Below are positions 1 to 9,450 of a DNA stretch of 64,000 nucleotides, piece after piece; position 1 is the first letter of the stretch; each line of letters starts with the position of its first letter. Both the position numbers and the translations under genes were made by a program. This stretch comes from Anaerolineales bacterium (GTDB lineage: Bacteria > Chloroflexota > Anaerolineae > Anaerolineales > UBA4823). A model generated the notes under the pieces. It did no database searches. It had not been told where the DNA came from and saw only the letters and a list, made by a program, of their open reading frames with translations. The DNA lies in contig PQAL01000018.1 in the NCBI GenBank assembly GCA_003105035.1, forward strand, positions 165,407 through 229,406, given 5' to 3'.

Positions 1-2
1 AA

Positions 3-2984
3 ATTACCAAAAATTTGCCAGGGAAAGAAGAAGAAACAATTATCGAGTCCGAAATTTCGTCTATGCAAGATCAGACCTTTAACGTTGAGTACGGTAACAT
101 ATTACAAACTACATCTTCAAAATACAGCTCTTCCGTATTCGCAGAGGACGATACATCTGTTATAAAGGCAGATAAGTGGGATTGTTTGTTTGCCGCTTCA
201 GTCGGTGTGCTCACAGGAATGATGGATGTTTTTTGGGTAGGCGAATTATCTTTACTTAATGCTCAGTCTTGGGGACAGACACAGGTGAACCAGTTTGTAG
301 TAAAAGTGGCCCAACACGAAGGTTATAACAAGGACGGACTTGAGGACGCGATAAGATATCTAGAAGAGAAATACCCTAACCCTTCAGATAAATTGACCTC
401 AGATTTGGGCGGTACGCTGCAGCACCACTTGCGCGACTTTTCTCATCATACATCTCCTTTTGGCTTGATATGCTCAATAATAACGCAGTTCACAGGTGAA
501 GGTTATGGCACTGATACCAATGGCGACTTACTGCATCTAGTGATTCCAGCTTCAGACTCTATTGGCAATACCTTTGAAGATAAGGTCTTTTTTGGTGTTG
601 TAAACTGGTTTTTTCACCTTGTTAGTGACATGGCAGGATCTAGCCAATCATCGGGAATAGGGACGGGTATTCCTGGGCCGGTTTTATCAATGCTAAAGGA
701 AGCCTCTACCTTGCCTTTGATTAAAAAAATTATGATCAATTACAAGGACGAAAGAATTGAATTTTCAAAATGGATATCAAAACTATTCAATGGGACAGCT
801 ATTCCACATGAAGGCCTAAATGATTTAGTCAGGATCGACCTGCGGACAGAGATAGGCATCGGCAAACATCTGATCAAGCAGACTGTGCCTGTCATAATAA
901 ATTATTGTTTAGTACATGGTTTTTACTTCATCAAAAGGCTGCTATTGGAAATTAAGAATAAAGATATCAAGTCTATTAGAGAAATCAATAGGCTGGAGCA
1001 GCGCAACTTCCTGCCTCGTCATAACAGATGTATAGCCCGATTGGTCACCATCTCTAGTGGGACGTTTACAATTATTGATATATCCGATGCATTAATCAGA
1101 TCGTACATAAATCATCCTCAGGATAAAGCCGCCTTTACGAAGGGCGTAATTCTACGTATCAATTTCCCGGGCATTGCTAATTTTTTAGTTGCCATCAAGA
1201 ATGATGCAAGTTACATTGCTGCGGATGTAAAGGATGCCTTCCAGATAAAAGCACAAAAGGTGCTAGATAGCCGAGAAGCAACGATCGAGAGCTGCTCTAT
1301 AGAAGTGGAGGTAGCTATGGATAATAGCGATCTGTATCAATATACGTTTGATTCACTACTTAAGCAGATAAAAGAAAGTAAAGATGCATTGTCTAGACGC
1401 TATGACAGGGAAAAAACTGCGCTTGCACCGATTTTTGACCTTGGTGATAGCGATTACAGTCTGTATGAATCTATAGTATCTGTTAATGAGGGTAGAGCGG
1501 TCTATGCAGTAGAAGAATTACTAATTAATTTGTTTGAGGAAAACAACATACCGTACGACACTTACCCTGTTGACCCCAAGTTTTCCAAAATGATTCGGGG
1601 TGAGCCGTGGAAGTTCTCACCGTTTTCTTTTGTCATGATGGAAGATGGCCGGAAAGTAGGCTATTATTTTCCAAGCAGATCAAATTATGTATCAAAGAAC
1701 CTTGAAAAATATGATGTTGATTGCGTGAAAGTTGTAAAAATGTATAACCCAGATGAGCTAGCTTATCAAGACATCATCAGCGTGCCGAATCAAATCAAGG
1801 AAAAACGTGGAAGTTCTATACGTTTATGTACGCTAAAAGACATTTTTGATTCGTACTTTGGACCCGAAGAGTTTTCTGCGTTTATGGACTATGTAAATGA
1901 ATTTAACGAACGCGCTAGGTGCCTAATAGGCTACAACACTGTTATCACGCCGACCGATGACGCAATCGAACATTTCAAGGAAAGCGTGTCAGATATGCTG
2001 TGCAAATACCCTTATCGGGATTTTATACCGGAAGATATCTTTGAAAGCCAGGTTGAAATCCTATATAACAACTACATTAGTCGAGGACTTTATAAGGCGA
2101 TGACAGGTGATGCATCATTTGCCGATAGTTTCATTAGTTCAGAGTGGCTATACAGATTGAATCAAGTGACGAATAGTCTTGACCAGACAGGAATCGTGTC
2201 TGGATACTTAAAATCGGTGGAACAGCTCCTGTTCACTGTTATTCAGTTTTCCAAGGATCAGGGAAAGAAGATTAGAACACGGGATAATACAATTGCCGAG
2301 TACACAACTGATAACGAGGAACGCATTGATACGACGCTTGGATCTCTTAATGCTTTCATTGAATCTAACAGCGGGATTTTCAATGTCTCGAATTTTGTAA
2401 AGCGGCATATAGTTAAAACTATCGATGATTGGCGCGATAAACACAGAAATGGCTATTTCCATAAAGAAAATCTTCACAATGCTGAAAAGGTTGTAGAAAT
2501 TCGCCAGGAGGCAATCAGCCTATATTTTCTCATCCTTGGAGGGTGCGATGTTCACGACGATCAGTTCTGGCAGCTTGGTATTGCTGCCCAAGAGTCTCAT
2601 AAATTAGAAAGTAATATCAAAGAATTCCAGTATCAGGAGTTTGAAAAATGGCTGAACCCGATACTAAAGCATATGTCGACTAAGGGTGCTGTAGCGATAA
2701 GTTTTAACCTATACGAGGATGAAAGTAATCGTTGGTCTTTGCAATTAACGACAACAAGCAGATTTGATGAAAACGACAACAAGTGGACCTGGGATGAAGT
2801 GTTTTCATCAGGGCGCGATTATTACTCCTGGCAGTTCGATTGTACCTGGGAAGAAGCATTGGCTCAGTCTGTTGAGGGAGTTAAGAAATACTTAGAAGGT
2901 GGCACCTATTCTGATAAACTCAAAAAATACAGTGCAGTAGGGATTTCCCATAGAGATTGTGTGAAAGTTGTCAACAAGGAATAA
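3..2984 (+). CDS. Large uncharacterised protein with C-terminal HEPN-like motif, 5' end open
   Basis: A protein of at least 989 residues. The frame is open to the window edge: the codons before the first possible start (TTG at 15) contain no stop, so the true N-terminus may lie outside. Residues about 50-240 have a conserved-looking core rich in HH, GTG and DMAG motifs (TQFTGEGYGTDTNG, HLVSDMAGSS), resembling uncharacterised proteins I recall from Firmicutes and Actinobacteria; I cannot name the family. Near the C-terminus, R811-N812-G-Y-F-H816 followed by KEN fits the R-x4-6-H signature of HEPN ribonucleases. No signal peptide or clear membrane segment is seen. It lies upstream of a PD-(D/E)XK protein and a restriction-modification operon, so a defence role is plausible but only inferred from one motif and the neighbourhood. 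Confidence 0.7.
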   Translation: MTKNLPGKEEETIIESEISSMQDQTFNVEYGNILQTTSSKYSSSVFAEDDTSVIKADKWDCLFAASVGVLTGMMDVFWVGELSLLNAQSWGQTQVNQFVVKVAQHEGYNKDGLEDAIRYLEEKYPNPSDKLTSDLGGTLQHHLRDFSHHTSPFGLICSIITQFTGEGYGTDTNGDLLHLVIPASDSIGNTFEDKVFFGVVNWFFHLVSDMAGSSQSSGIGTGIPGPVLSMLKEASTLPLIKKIMINYKDERIEFSKWISKLFNGTAIPHEGLNDLVRIDLRTEIGIGKHLIKQTVPVIINYCLVHGFYFIKRLLLEIKNKDIKSIREINRLEQRNFLPRHNRCIARLVTISSGTFTIIDISDALIRSYINHPQDKAAFTKGVILRINFPGIANFLVAIKNDASYIAADVKDAFQIKAQKVLDSREATIESCSIEVEVAMDNSDLYQYTFDSLLKQIKESKDALSRRYDREKTALAPIFDLGDSDYSLYESIVSVNEGRAVYAVEELLINLFEENNIPYDTYPVDPKFSKMIRGEPWKFSPFSFVMMEDGRKVGYYFPSRSNYVSKNLEKYDVDCVKVVKMYNPDELAYQDIISVPNQIKEKRGSSIRLCTLKDIFDSYFGPEEFSAFMDYVNEFNERARCLIGYNTVITPTDDAIEHFKESVSDMLCKYPYRDFIPEDIFESQVEILYNNYISRGLYKAMTGDASFADSFISSEWLYRLNQVTNSLDQTGIVSGYLKSVEQLLFTVIQFSKDQGKKIRTRDNTIAEYTTDNEERIDTTLGSLNAFIESNSGIFNVSNFVKRHIVKTIDDWRDKHRNGYFHKENLHNAEKVVEIRQEAISLYFLILGGCDVHDDQFWQLGIAAQESHKLESNIKEFQYQEFEKWLNPILKHMSTKGAVAISFNLYEDESNRWSLQLTTTSRFDENDNKWTWDEVFSSGRDYYSWQFDCTWEEALAQSVEGVKKYLEGGTYSDKLKKYSAVGISHRDCVKVVNKE

Positions 2985-3083
2985 TTGCACAACATTACGC
3001 TAATTTTTGATTAACCTATAATCGGGGTATACACTCCATCTGTCATGCCCGAAGTTTATCACTCATGGTGATTTACATAAAAG

Positions 3084-3120
3084 GTAACTGCTCAGCTCAT
3101 GATACTGGCTGAGTAGTTAC
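3084..3120 (+). terminator. Stem-loop after the large HEPN-motif gene
   Basis: A 13-bp inverted repeat with one mismatch (GTAACTGCTCAGC / GCTGAGTAGTTAC) and an 11-nt loop, about 100 bases after the stop at 2984. No run of T follows, so it is a terminator candidate rather than a canonical rho-independent terminator. The rest of 2985-3294 holds no recognisable gene. Confidence 0.4.
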
Positions 3121-3294
3121 ATCTCAACATAGATTTTGAGTTAAATTTATACCAGAGGGTCGAGCCTAGGACGAAGAGAAATTTTGCAGAAAAGGGCTCT
3201 CAAGAGCGGTCAGTGGTTATGATCTGTAAACTAAATTTATGCTAGGTTTATAATAATCAGAAAGATGCTTCTAGAGGCGGTAAAGGAGAAAGCT

Positions 3295-4227
3295 ATGCGT
3301 GCATCATTCGTCGAGACACTCATGGATCACATCATGGAAGCAGCGATGATCCCCAAAGCACAGATTGAGCGAGCAGTAGGTCCCATTCTGAGTATGTTCT
3401 TAGAGGATGTTCTGATTGAAACCCTTAAGGATGATCCGGATTTGTCTGGACCTGTTGCCATGATTTGCCCAGAGTTCCCACTCAAAAAATCAGGTAACAG
3501 GCAATCCACTAATATTGATTGGCTTATGTACAACACAGTACGCAGACAACTCCTCTTCGTCGAGCTGAAAACATCTGACACCTCTGTTGATGCAGACCAG
3601 AACGCGATTTATCACAATAAACAAAGGGCTATCAGAAGTGAGGGTGGCTCATTCCTTATCGAAGACTTGGAACAGTTGAAAGGTGCATCTAAAGAGTATG
3701 GGAAGTACCAGTACATATTAGAAAAGGTGTCACAATACAAGGATAAAATTTCCGAATGTCACGATGTAAAAATCATCTATCTGGTTCCCAAGTGTGTAGA
3801 GTGTAATGTACAAGGGCACGCGGACAAGGTTCTCACATTCGGGATGTTATCAAATACCATCACAGGTTCTTTTGCAAAGGAGTGGACCATCATCCGAAGT
3901 CATCTTTGTTCGCTTGATGACTCCTCCCAGCGTGTGCGTAATCGCCAATCTGCACATGTACCGAAGACGGATCGGGCTGTGAACTTCGCAGATCGTACTG
4001 ATTTTAAATCGATTGTCGAGTTGTGCGAGAAAATGGGCGATGATGTTATTGTGGGGTTCTTAGGCGGAAATAACGAACTTGCCAGCAGAGATATTTCTTC
4101 GCTTGAGGGTAGAATGTATAAGTGGGATCATGCTATTGGTGGTACCGGAATCAAGGATTCACGAAACTGGATACGTGGGTCCGTTTTTTCCAGAATCATC
4201 AATGAAAAAAGCAAACTTACGAAGTAA
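3295..4227 (+). CDS. PD-(D/E)XK nuclease-like protein
   Basis: A 310-residue protein with a PD-(D/E)XK-type core: an Asp in NIDWLMYN (D75 from this start), then a hydrophobic strand and the E-x-K pair in LLFVELKT (E90, K92). That spacing fits the metal-binding and catalytic residues of restriction-like nucleases. The rest has no motif I recognise. I chose the ATG at 3295 because AAAGGAG lies 7 bases upstream; an upstream in-frame ATG at 3265 lacks a comparable ribosome site. It stands between a large HEPN-motif protein and a restriction-modification operon, all on the same strand. A defence or DNA-repair nuclease is the natural reading. The fold assignment comes from one motif, so a catalytically dead or non-nuclease use cannot be excluded. 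Confidence 0.65.
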   Translation: MRASFVETLMDHIMEAAMIPKAQIERAVGPILSMFLEDVLIETLKDDPDLSGPVAMICPEFPLKKSGNRQSTNIDWLMYNTVRRQLLFVELKTSDTSVDADQNAIYHNKQRAIRSEGGSFLIEDLEQLKGASKEYGKYQYILEKVSQYKDKISECHDVKIIYLVPKCVECNVQGHADKVLTFGMLSNTITGSFAKEWTIIRSHLCSLDDSSQRVRNRQSAHVPKTDRAVNFADRTDFKSIVELCEKMGDDVIVGFLGGNNELASRDISSLEGRMYKWDHAIGGTGIKDSRNWIRGSVFSRIINEKSKLTK

Positions 4228-4273
4228 GTATAAAACTGGGTCTTCGCTAAGAAAATAGCCGAGGATAAGCAGT

Positions 4274-4430
4274 CTAACTGGTTGTAGAGATTGATGCAGA
4301 AGGCATAGGGATCGATGACCACCAAGCCATATGTATTAGGCTCGACAACTGGAAAAAGCTCGGCTGGTCCGATCGTCTTACCGAACTCGATAAGGTTATT
4401 GGCAATCTTGTCTAATTGATCTCGAGACAT
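4274..4430 (-). pseudogene. N-terminal remnant of an HhH-GPD/endonuclease III-like protein
   Basis: A minus-strand reading beginning MSRDQLDKIANNLIEFGKT and continuing through GPAELFPVV and DPYAFCINLY resembles the N-terminal segment of a branch of HhH-GPD DNA glycosylase-like proteins (pattern: LxxFGxxxGPAELFP, then NPYAFLxA). After about 50 residues the similarity stops and low-complexity sequence follows, so the gene looks truncated. The family call is from memory of the motif pattern. The fragment lies antisense to, and just downstream of, the PD-(D/E)XK gene. Confidence 0.35.
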
Positions 4431-5003
4431 GTCCTTACGATTACATTCCGGATTCCATAATATGACATATTTATCGCTTGCATGCCAGTAGTAACAATCT
4501 GGTTATACTGTATCGCGAATTATGCGTCTTTGCCTTCCATAATGCCGGATGAAGATTGAGCTTAGTAAGTCCTCGTAGCGTTGTTTTTCCGTGCATCCAG
4601 GCTCACGAAGATTCCTGGGTTTCTGTCGAGAGAAGCCGATATCCTCCGAGGCAACCAGTAGTAGGCACATCTACTCACAGGTAATCACGAAAATTTTGTT
4701 CCCTTTTTTTCACTACTCGCTCTACCAGGTTAGTTGCTTTCGCCCTTCATTTTGATTTTAACTGTAACAAATCCTTCGCCCAACTTTACTAATTATCCAA
4801 CCACAAATTTTCTACATTAGAATTTTAGCTACCCCTTTTTTGTTAACCTCATGTGCTCTATAATCTGAGAGGAAAACGTTTACGATTGCTTGTTTTTCTC
4901 AATTCCTTATAACTCGTTCATATCGTTGATATACTATTACGGGATCTAGATTTCCCAGTAAAATAACTACTATGAGACCAGTACCAATTGAAATCTGGAG
5001 AGA
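4431..5003. other. Intergenic, no gene recognised
   Basis: An AT-rich stretch with no open frame that looks coding and no tRNA or clear hairpin. It must carry the promoter of the methyltransferase operon that starts at 5004; I could not pick a convincing -35/-10 pair. Confidence 0.5.
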
Positions 5004-6068
5004 TTGCAAAAAGTGAAAGGATATACTGTAGTCGAGATGTTCGCTGGGGTAGGGGGAATGACACATGGCTTCCTCTTGGAAGGTTTTCCCGTTGTGGCAG
5101 GTTTCGATTCAGACGAGAATTGTAAATACCCTTATGAGGCTAATAACCCCGGTTCTAGATTCAATTTGAAGAAGATTGAAGAAACAACCCCCAATGAGAT
5201 ACTGAATCTATTTCCCGAAAATCATAACAAAATTTTCGTCGGGTGTGCTCCTTGTCAACCTTATTCGTCTTATACCAAGAAGAAAAATAGTCCAGGAGAG
5301 AAATGGAAATTGATTGATCTATTTGGAGATTTAATCTGCAGTATTAAACCCGAGGTCGTATCGATGGAGAACGTCCCCGATTTAGTGCGCTACGAAAAAG
5401 GAAGAGTTTACGATGCATTCGTGACAAAATTGAAGCAAGTTGGTTATTATATTTCGGAATATCCCGAGGTATTCTGCCCTCAGTATGGGATCCCTCAAAT
5501 ACGCACTCGCCTCATTTTTTTTGCATCTAAATTTGGAAAAGTGAATCTCGAAGATCCTCAATATCCTTCCGATAAATATAAGACAGTCAGGGATACGATT
5601 TATCATCTTGAGCACATTGAAGCTGGAGAGATCAGTAAAGTGGATCCGATCCACAGGTCGAGTAGATTATCTGAAATCAATCTGCGCCGGATCAGATCTT
5701 CTTACCCAGGGGGAACCTGGAGGGATTGGAGGGAAGATCTGATTGCTGCTTGCCACAAGAAAGCATCTGGAGCATCGTATAGAAGCGTTTATGGTCGGAT
5801 GTCTTGGGATCAACCTTCTCCGACGATCACCACAGAATGCCACGGGTATGGAAATGGTAGGTTCGGTCACCCCGAACAAAATAGAGCGATTTCACTTAGA
5901 GAAGCAGCCCTATTACAGACTTTTCCAGCCGATTACAAATTCGTAGAACCTGGAAAACCTGTTTATTTCGATGCAGTTGCAAGACTGATTGGGAATGCGG
6001 TACCTGTAGATCTGGGTAGGGTTATTGCACGAAGTATAAGGCGCCACTTGGAGAAATATGATGGATGA
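5004..6068 (+). CDS. DNA (cytosine-5-)-methyltransferase of a restriction-modification system
   Basis: Transfers a methyl group from S-adenosylmethionine to C5 of cytosine in a specific DNA site, protecting host DNA from the partner nuclease. All landmarks of the family are visible in order: motif I FAGVGG (residues 13-18), motif IV GCAPCQPYS with catalytic C84, motif VI ENV (E122), motif VIII QIRTR, and motif X GNAVP near the C-terminus. At 354 residues it has normal length for a single-specificity type II enzyme. The start read here is TTG at 5004; an in-frame GTG at 5013 lies about 12 bases after GGAG and is an alternative. Its last 11 bases overlap the next gene, so the two are probably translationally coupled. 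The target sequence cannot be read from the protein. Confidence 0.93.
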   Translation: MQKVKGYTVVEMFAGVGGMTHGFLLEGFPVVAGFDSDENCKYPYEANNPGSRFNLKKIEETTPNEILNLFPENHNKIFVGCAPCQPYSSYTKKKNSPGEKWKLIDLFGDLICSIKPEVVSMENVPDLVRYEKGRVYDAFVTKLKQVGYYISEYPEVFCPQYGIPQIRTRLIFFASKFGKVNLEDPQYPSDKYKTVRDTIYHLEHIEAGEISKVDPIHRSSRLSEINLRRIRSSYPGGTWRDWREDLIAACHKKASGASYRSVYGRMSWDQPSPTITTECHGYGNGRFGHPEQNRAISLREAALLQTFPADYKFVEPGKPVYFDAVARLIGNAVPVDLGRVIARSIRRHLEKYDG

Positions 6069-8010
6069 ATCTAGCACCCACAAATATGAGATGACGATAA
6101 CCCTAGATGCCCTCGAACATCTGGGTGTAGGACTATATAGTAACGTGCCTGCTGTCCTATCAGAAGTAGTAGCCAATTCCTACGATGCTGATGCATCCAG
6201 AGTAGATATCGAAATCGATTCGTCAAAAGGCGAGATCGCCATCCTCGATGATGGCCACGGGATGTCATCGGAAGAATTGAACTCTAGATATTTGACTGTT
6301 GGTTATCTCAGGAGAAAGCACGAACCTATCGTCACTCCAAAGTATGGTCGTAAGGTCATGGGAAGGAAAGGAATTGGAAAACTATCGGTTTTCTCTATAG
6401 CGAATACGGTCGAAGTCCAGAGTGTCAAAGATGGGGATAGAAGCGGATTCATCATGGATGTCGACGATATGGAGAAGCAGCTCACAGGAGGTAATAAATA
6501 TTATCCAGAACCGTTAGAACCAGGTCTAATTGTTATCGAAACTGGAACGAAGATTGTCTTGCGGAATCTCAAGAAGAACATTAGTGCATTAGAAACATCG
6601 ATGAGGAGAAGACTCGCTCGTAGATTTAGCATCATCGGCCTTCAGTACCATTTCGAAGTGTTCGTCGATGGCGAATCAATATCGGCGAAAGATAGAGATT
6701 TCTTTCCTAAGATCGAATTCCTCTGGTATTTCGGGAAAAAAAGTGAAGAATATCTTAAAGAATGTCCTAATTTACAATCCTCTAAACTATTAGATGACGT
6801 GGTCGATAGAACTAAAAGATATAAGGTCGAAGGATGGTTAGGTACAGTGAAGACACAGGATGATATCGACGAGCAAAATAACGCAATCGTCGTTTTCGCA
6901 CGAGGGAAATTGATCCAAGAAGACGTTCTAAAGGATCTTAAAGAGGGTGGTGTCTTTTCGAAGTATTTGATTGGTGAAATCGATGCTGAATTCATGGATG
7001 ATGAAGAGCAGGCAGATCTCGTTACTAGTGATAGGCAACACGTCAAAGAAGACGATCCTCGTTACGAAGCCGTCAAAAAATTCCTAAGTGATTCTTTGGA
7101 CACTGTAAATACCGATTGGGGCAAATTTCGATCAAAAATTGCAGAAAAGAAAGCACTGGAAAATCCCGCGATCAAAGAGTGGTTTTTGAAAATTGGTAAG
7201 GATCAGAAAGAGATCGCAAAAAAGCTATTCACAAGAATCGAATCTTTGAAGGGATTAGACGACGAATCGAAACGTGAACTATATAGATCTAGTATCCTCG
7301 CTTTCGAAAGATTGAGATTGACTGATTCTTTGAGTACGTTCGAACTAATACAGGATGAAAACGACTTTGCGATTATAAAAGGATTTTTCGATGGCATCGA
7401 CGAGATCGAACGTGTTCAGTACCACACCATCGTAAAAGGGCGTTTGGCAGTAATCCAGAAGCTAGTAAAACTAGCTGATAGTCAGCCATCAGTGAAGGAG
7501 AGGGTCCTTCAAGAGCATATCTTCGACCACTTGTGGTTGCTCCATCCCTCATGGGATAGAGCATCGACGAATCAAAGGATTGAGCAATCAGTTACAAAAG
7601 AATTCAACGCCGTCACTGCGAAATTGACTAAAGAGGAGAAAGAAGGCAGGATCGACATACGGTACAAAACTGCAGCAGGAAAACACATTATCGTTGAATT
7701 GAAGAAATACGATCGGAAGGTAACCGTAGATGAATTAATCCCTCAAATCAGGAAATATCGGAATGCATTGGAAAAATGTTTAAAATCCCACTTACCTGAT
7801 GAGAAGCCTATAATTGAATCCATAATCATCCTCGGAGATCATCCTGAACCAAAGAGTCAACCTGAGACTAATATTCAGCATTTATCCTTGGAAGGAGCTC
7901 GATATGTTCTTTACGATCAACTAATTACAGATGCATTGCAAGGTTATCAAGAATATATCGAAAAAGATAAAGCAGTGTCGGAACTATTAAATATAGTGGA
8001 TAAAATATGA
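6058..8010 (+). CDS. GHKL ATPase-PD-(D/E)XK fusion, probable restriction endonuclease
   Basis: A 650-residue protein with an N-terminal Bergerat-fold ATPase: N box with E36, N40 and D43 (SEVVANSYDADA), G1 box DDGHGM (64-69) and a G2 box GRKGIGKLS around residue 105. Near the C-terminus lies a PD-(D/E)XK signature, D533 followed by VELKK with E547 and K549. The architecture suggests an ATP-regulated nuclease. It overlaps the C5-methyltransferase by 11 bases, so it is the obvious restriction partner. From memory, GHKL-type restriction proteins of this kind are linked with HgiDII/BbrUII-type systems, HgiDII being from the chloroflexote Herpetosiphon; I could not verify that homology here. The first of two adjacent ATGs is taken as the start. 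Confidence 0.82.
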   Translation: MMDESSTHKYEMTITLDALEHLGVGLYSNVPAVLSEVVANSYDADASRVDIEIDSSKGEIAILDDGHGMSSEELNSRYLTVGYLRRKHEPIVTPKYGRKVMGRKGIGKLSVFSIANTVEVQSVKDGDRSGFIMDVDDMEKQLTGGNKYYPEPLEPGLIVIETGTKIVLRNLKKNISALETSMRRRLARRFSIIGLQYHFEVFVDGESISAKDRDFFPKIEFLWYFGKKSEEYLKECPNLQSSKLLDDVVDRTKRYKVEGWLGTVKTQDDIDEQNNAIVVFARGKLIQEDVLKDLKEGGVFSKYLIGEIDAEFMDDEEQADLVTSDRQHVKEDDPRYEAVKKFLSDSLDTVNTDWGKFRSKIAEKKALENPAIKEWFLKIGKDQKEIAKKLFTRIESLKGLDDESKRELYRSSILAFERLRLTDSLSTFELIQDENDFAIIKGFFDGIDEIERVQYHTIVKGRLAVIQKLVKLADSQPSVKERVLQEHIFDHLWLLHPSWDRASTNQRIEQSVTKEFNAVTAKLTKEEKEGRIDIRYKTAAGKHIIVELKKYDRKVTVDELIPQIRKYRNALEKCLKSHLPDEKPIIESIIILGDHPEPKSQPETNIQHLSLEGARYVLYDQLITDALQGYQEYIEKDKAVSELLNIVDKI

Positions 8011-8019
8011 GATACGAGG

Positions 8020-8715
8020 ATGGAAAATGGAAGCTCATATTTTCCAAACGTCGATAAAATAACGGATGAGCTCGTTAGATCATTTGGGCGTCCTTCGTTA
8101 GGTAATCGACCAGATCCATTCGAAGAATTATTGTATATCATTCTCTCGTCGAGAACCCCTCCGAATAATTATTCCACCGCATTCGAATCCTTGTTACGTC
8201 AGTTTCCAGATCACGATGATCTTGGATCTGCTAGGATCGAAGACGTCAGTGACGCTATCAAACTCGGTGGTCTTCAACATAAGAAGGCCTCATACATCAT
8301 CGAGTCTTCAGCGAAATTAAATAAACTATTTGGTACGGTTACTCTTGAACCTTTGAGGAAAATGACTAGAGACGAGGTCGAGAAATTATTGACATCTCTT
8401 CCAGGAATTAGCCTCAAAACAGCCCGATGTGTGATGGTGTACTCTCTCGATATTCCAGTCTTCCCTGTCGATGTGCACTGTTTTCGTGTTTCCAAGCGTT
8501 TGGGTTGGGCGAAAGAAGGCGAAAAACTTACTGATAAAAATGTAAACAAATTACAAGCCTCGATTCCAGAAAAATATCGTAAGGATCTGCACGTCGGGAT
8601 GATAATGCTTAGTCGAACCTATTGCACTCCTAAATCCCCAAAGTGCGAATCGTGCCCAATCGTTTTATACTGCCCTACCGGTAGAATAAACACTAAAAAT
8701 AGCATCAACGATTGA
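8020..8715 (+). CDS. Endonuclease III-type DNA glycosylase in a restriction-modification operon
   Basis: A 231-residue HhH-GPD glycosylase with an iron-sulfur cluster. The helix-hairpin-helix LPGISLKTA carries a lysine (K133) at the position of the catalytic lysine of endonuclease III, and PVDVH supplies the catalytic aspartate (D151). Four cysteines (202, 209, 212, 218) have the C-x6-C-x2-C-x5-C spacing of the [4Fe-4S] loop. It follows the restriction gene by 9 bases. C5-methylcytosine deaminates to thymine, and R-M systems often carry a repair enzyme for the resulting T:G mismatch: Vsr in enteric bacteria, or a MutY/Nth-like mismatch glycosylase beside a methyltransferase in Methanothermobacter. 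A T:G repair role is inferred; a general oxidised-pyrimidine glycosylase is the alternative. GAGG sits directly against the ATG, an unusually short spacing. Confidence 0.88.
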   Translation: MENGSSYFPNVDKITDELVRSFGRPSLGNRPDPFEELLYIILSSRTPPNNYSTAFESLLRQFPDHDDLGSARIEDVSDAIKLGGLQHKKASYIIESSAKLNKLFGTVTLEPLRKMTRDEVEKLLTSLPGISLKTARCVMVYSLDIPVFPVDVHCFRVSKRLGWAKEGEKLTDKNVNKLQASIPEKYRKDLHVGMIMLSRTYCTPKSPKCESCPIVLYCPTGRINTKNSIND

Positions 8716-9394
8716 TTCATTGACTACGATGATTGTTAAAATATAATTTAAAACATCTCCGGATTAGGGTCATAGTAGGTTTTTTTACTAAAGTTTTAGA
8801 GATGAACCAACTAGTGTCAGAGAGATCATCTAACCTAGTATGTCACCAATCCTGCTCATTGAACCTGGTACGAGATTGCTATATTCATCACTTTTATAAA
8901 TTGGCCGGACATGCACCATTTTCTTAAATACGAGGAAAATTGATATCCTTTGGAGAGTATCTAGCTAGTAGCAATATATCTCAGATTATACAAGTAGACC
9001 ACCGCATACCGGCTAAGTTATTTTATTGATCTTCTCATTCTCACTCTTAACCTGACATCGTGCATGTGTGGTGCAGTTTTATTGTAAATCAATCGATTCG
9101 CTCAGCAGGTAGGTAAAAATACTTCCATAAAATAGATTCTATAACCAAAAAATTACTGTCAATATTGTATAGGATAAATATTCTGCATCTCTTAATCAGA
9201 TGGTGAAGTGTTTTTATCGTTCCGGGTTGCCTTTCATTGCTTCATACTGGGGGCAGGGTTTGAACACAAATGTGTTCTAAAGAGCATTTAATAACATAGT
9301 TTCCTAGACGTAATAGATGTCTTTTTCTACTTTCTCTAGACCATTTAATCCTTCGATACTAAGAGGTGGATGAATTATTAGTTTACACCAGTGT
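8716..9394. other. Intergenic, no gene recognised
   Basis: About 680 bases of AT-rich sequence after the restriction-modification operon. The one short frame at 8733-8927 has no recognisable sequence and no ribosome site. I see no RNA gene or repeat. Confidence 0.5.
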
Positions 9395-9436
9395 CCACAA
9401 CCCTCTCTTGGTCAATTAACCAAGAAAGGGCTGTGG
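9395..9436 (-). terminator. Long hairpin downstream of the HTH gene
   Basis: An inverted repeat of about 18 bp per arm with two mismatches (CCACAaCCCTcTCTTGGT against its complement) around a short AT-rich loop, 15 bases beyond the stop of the minus-strand HTH gene. It has no clear T tract. It may terminate that transcript or form a recombination or protein-binding structure at the island edge. Confidence 0.5.
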
Positions 9437-9450
9437 ATTATCCTACTTAT

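Noticed and set aside
8733..8927. Plus-strand 64-codon frame after the glycosylase gene
   Set aside because: Low-complexity residues, no ribosome site, and no family resemblance.
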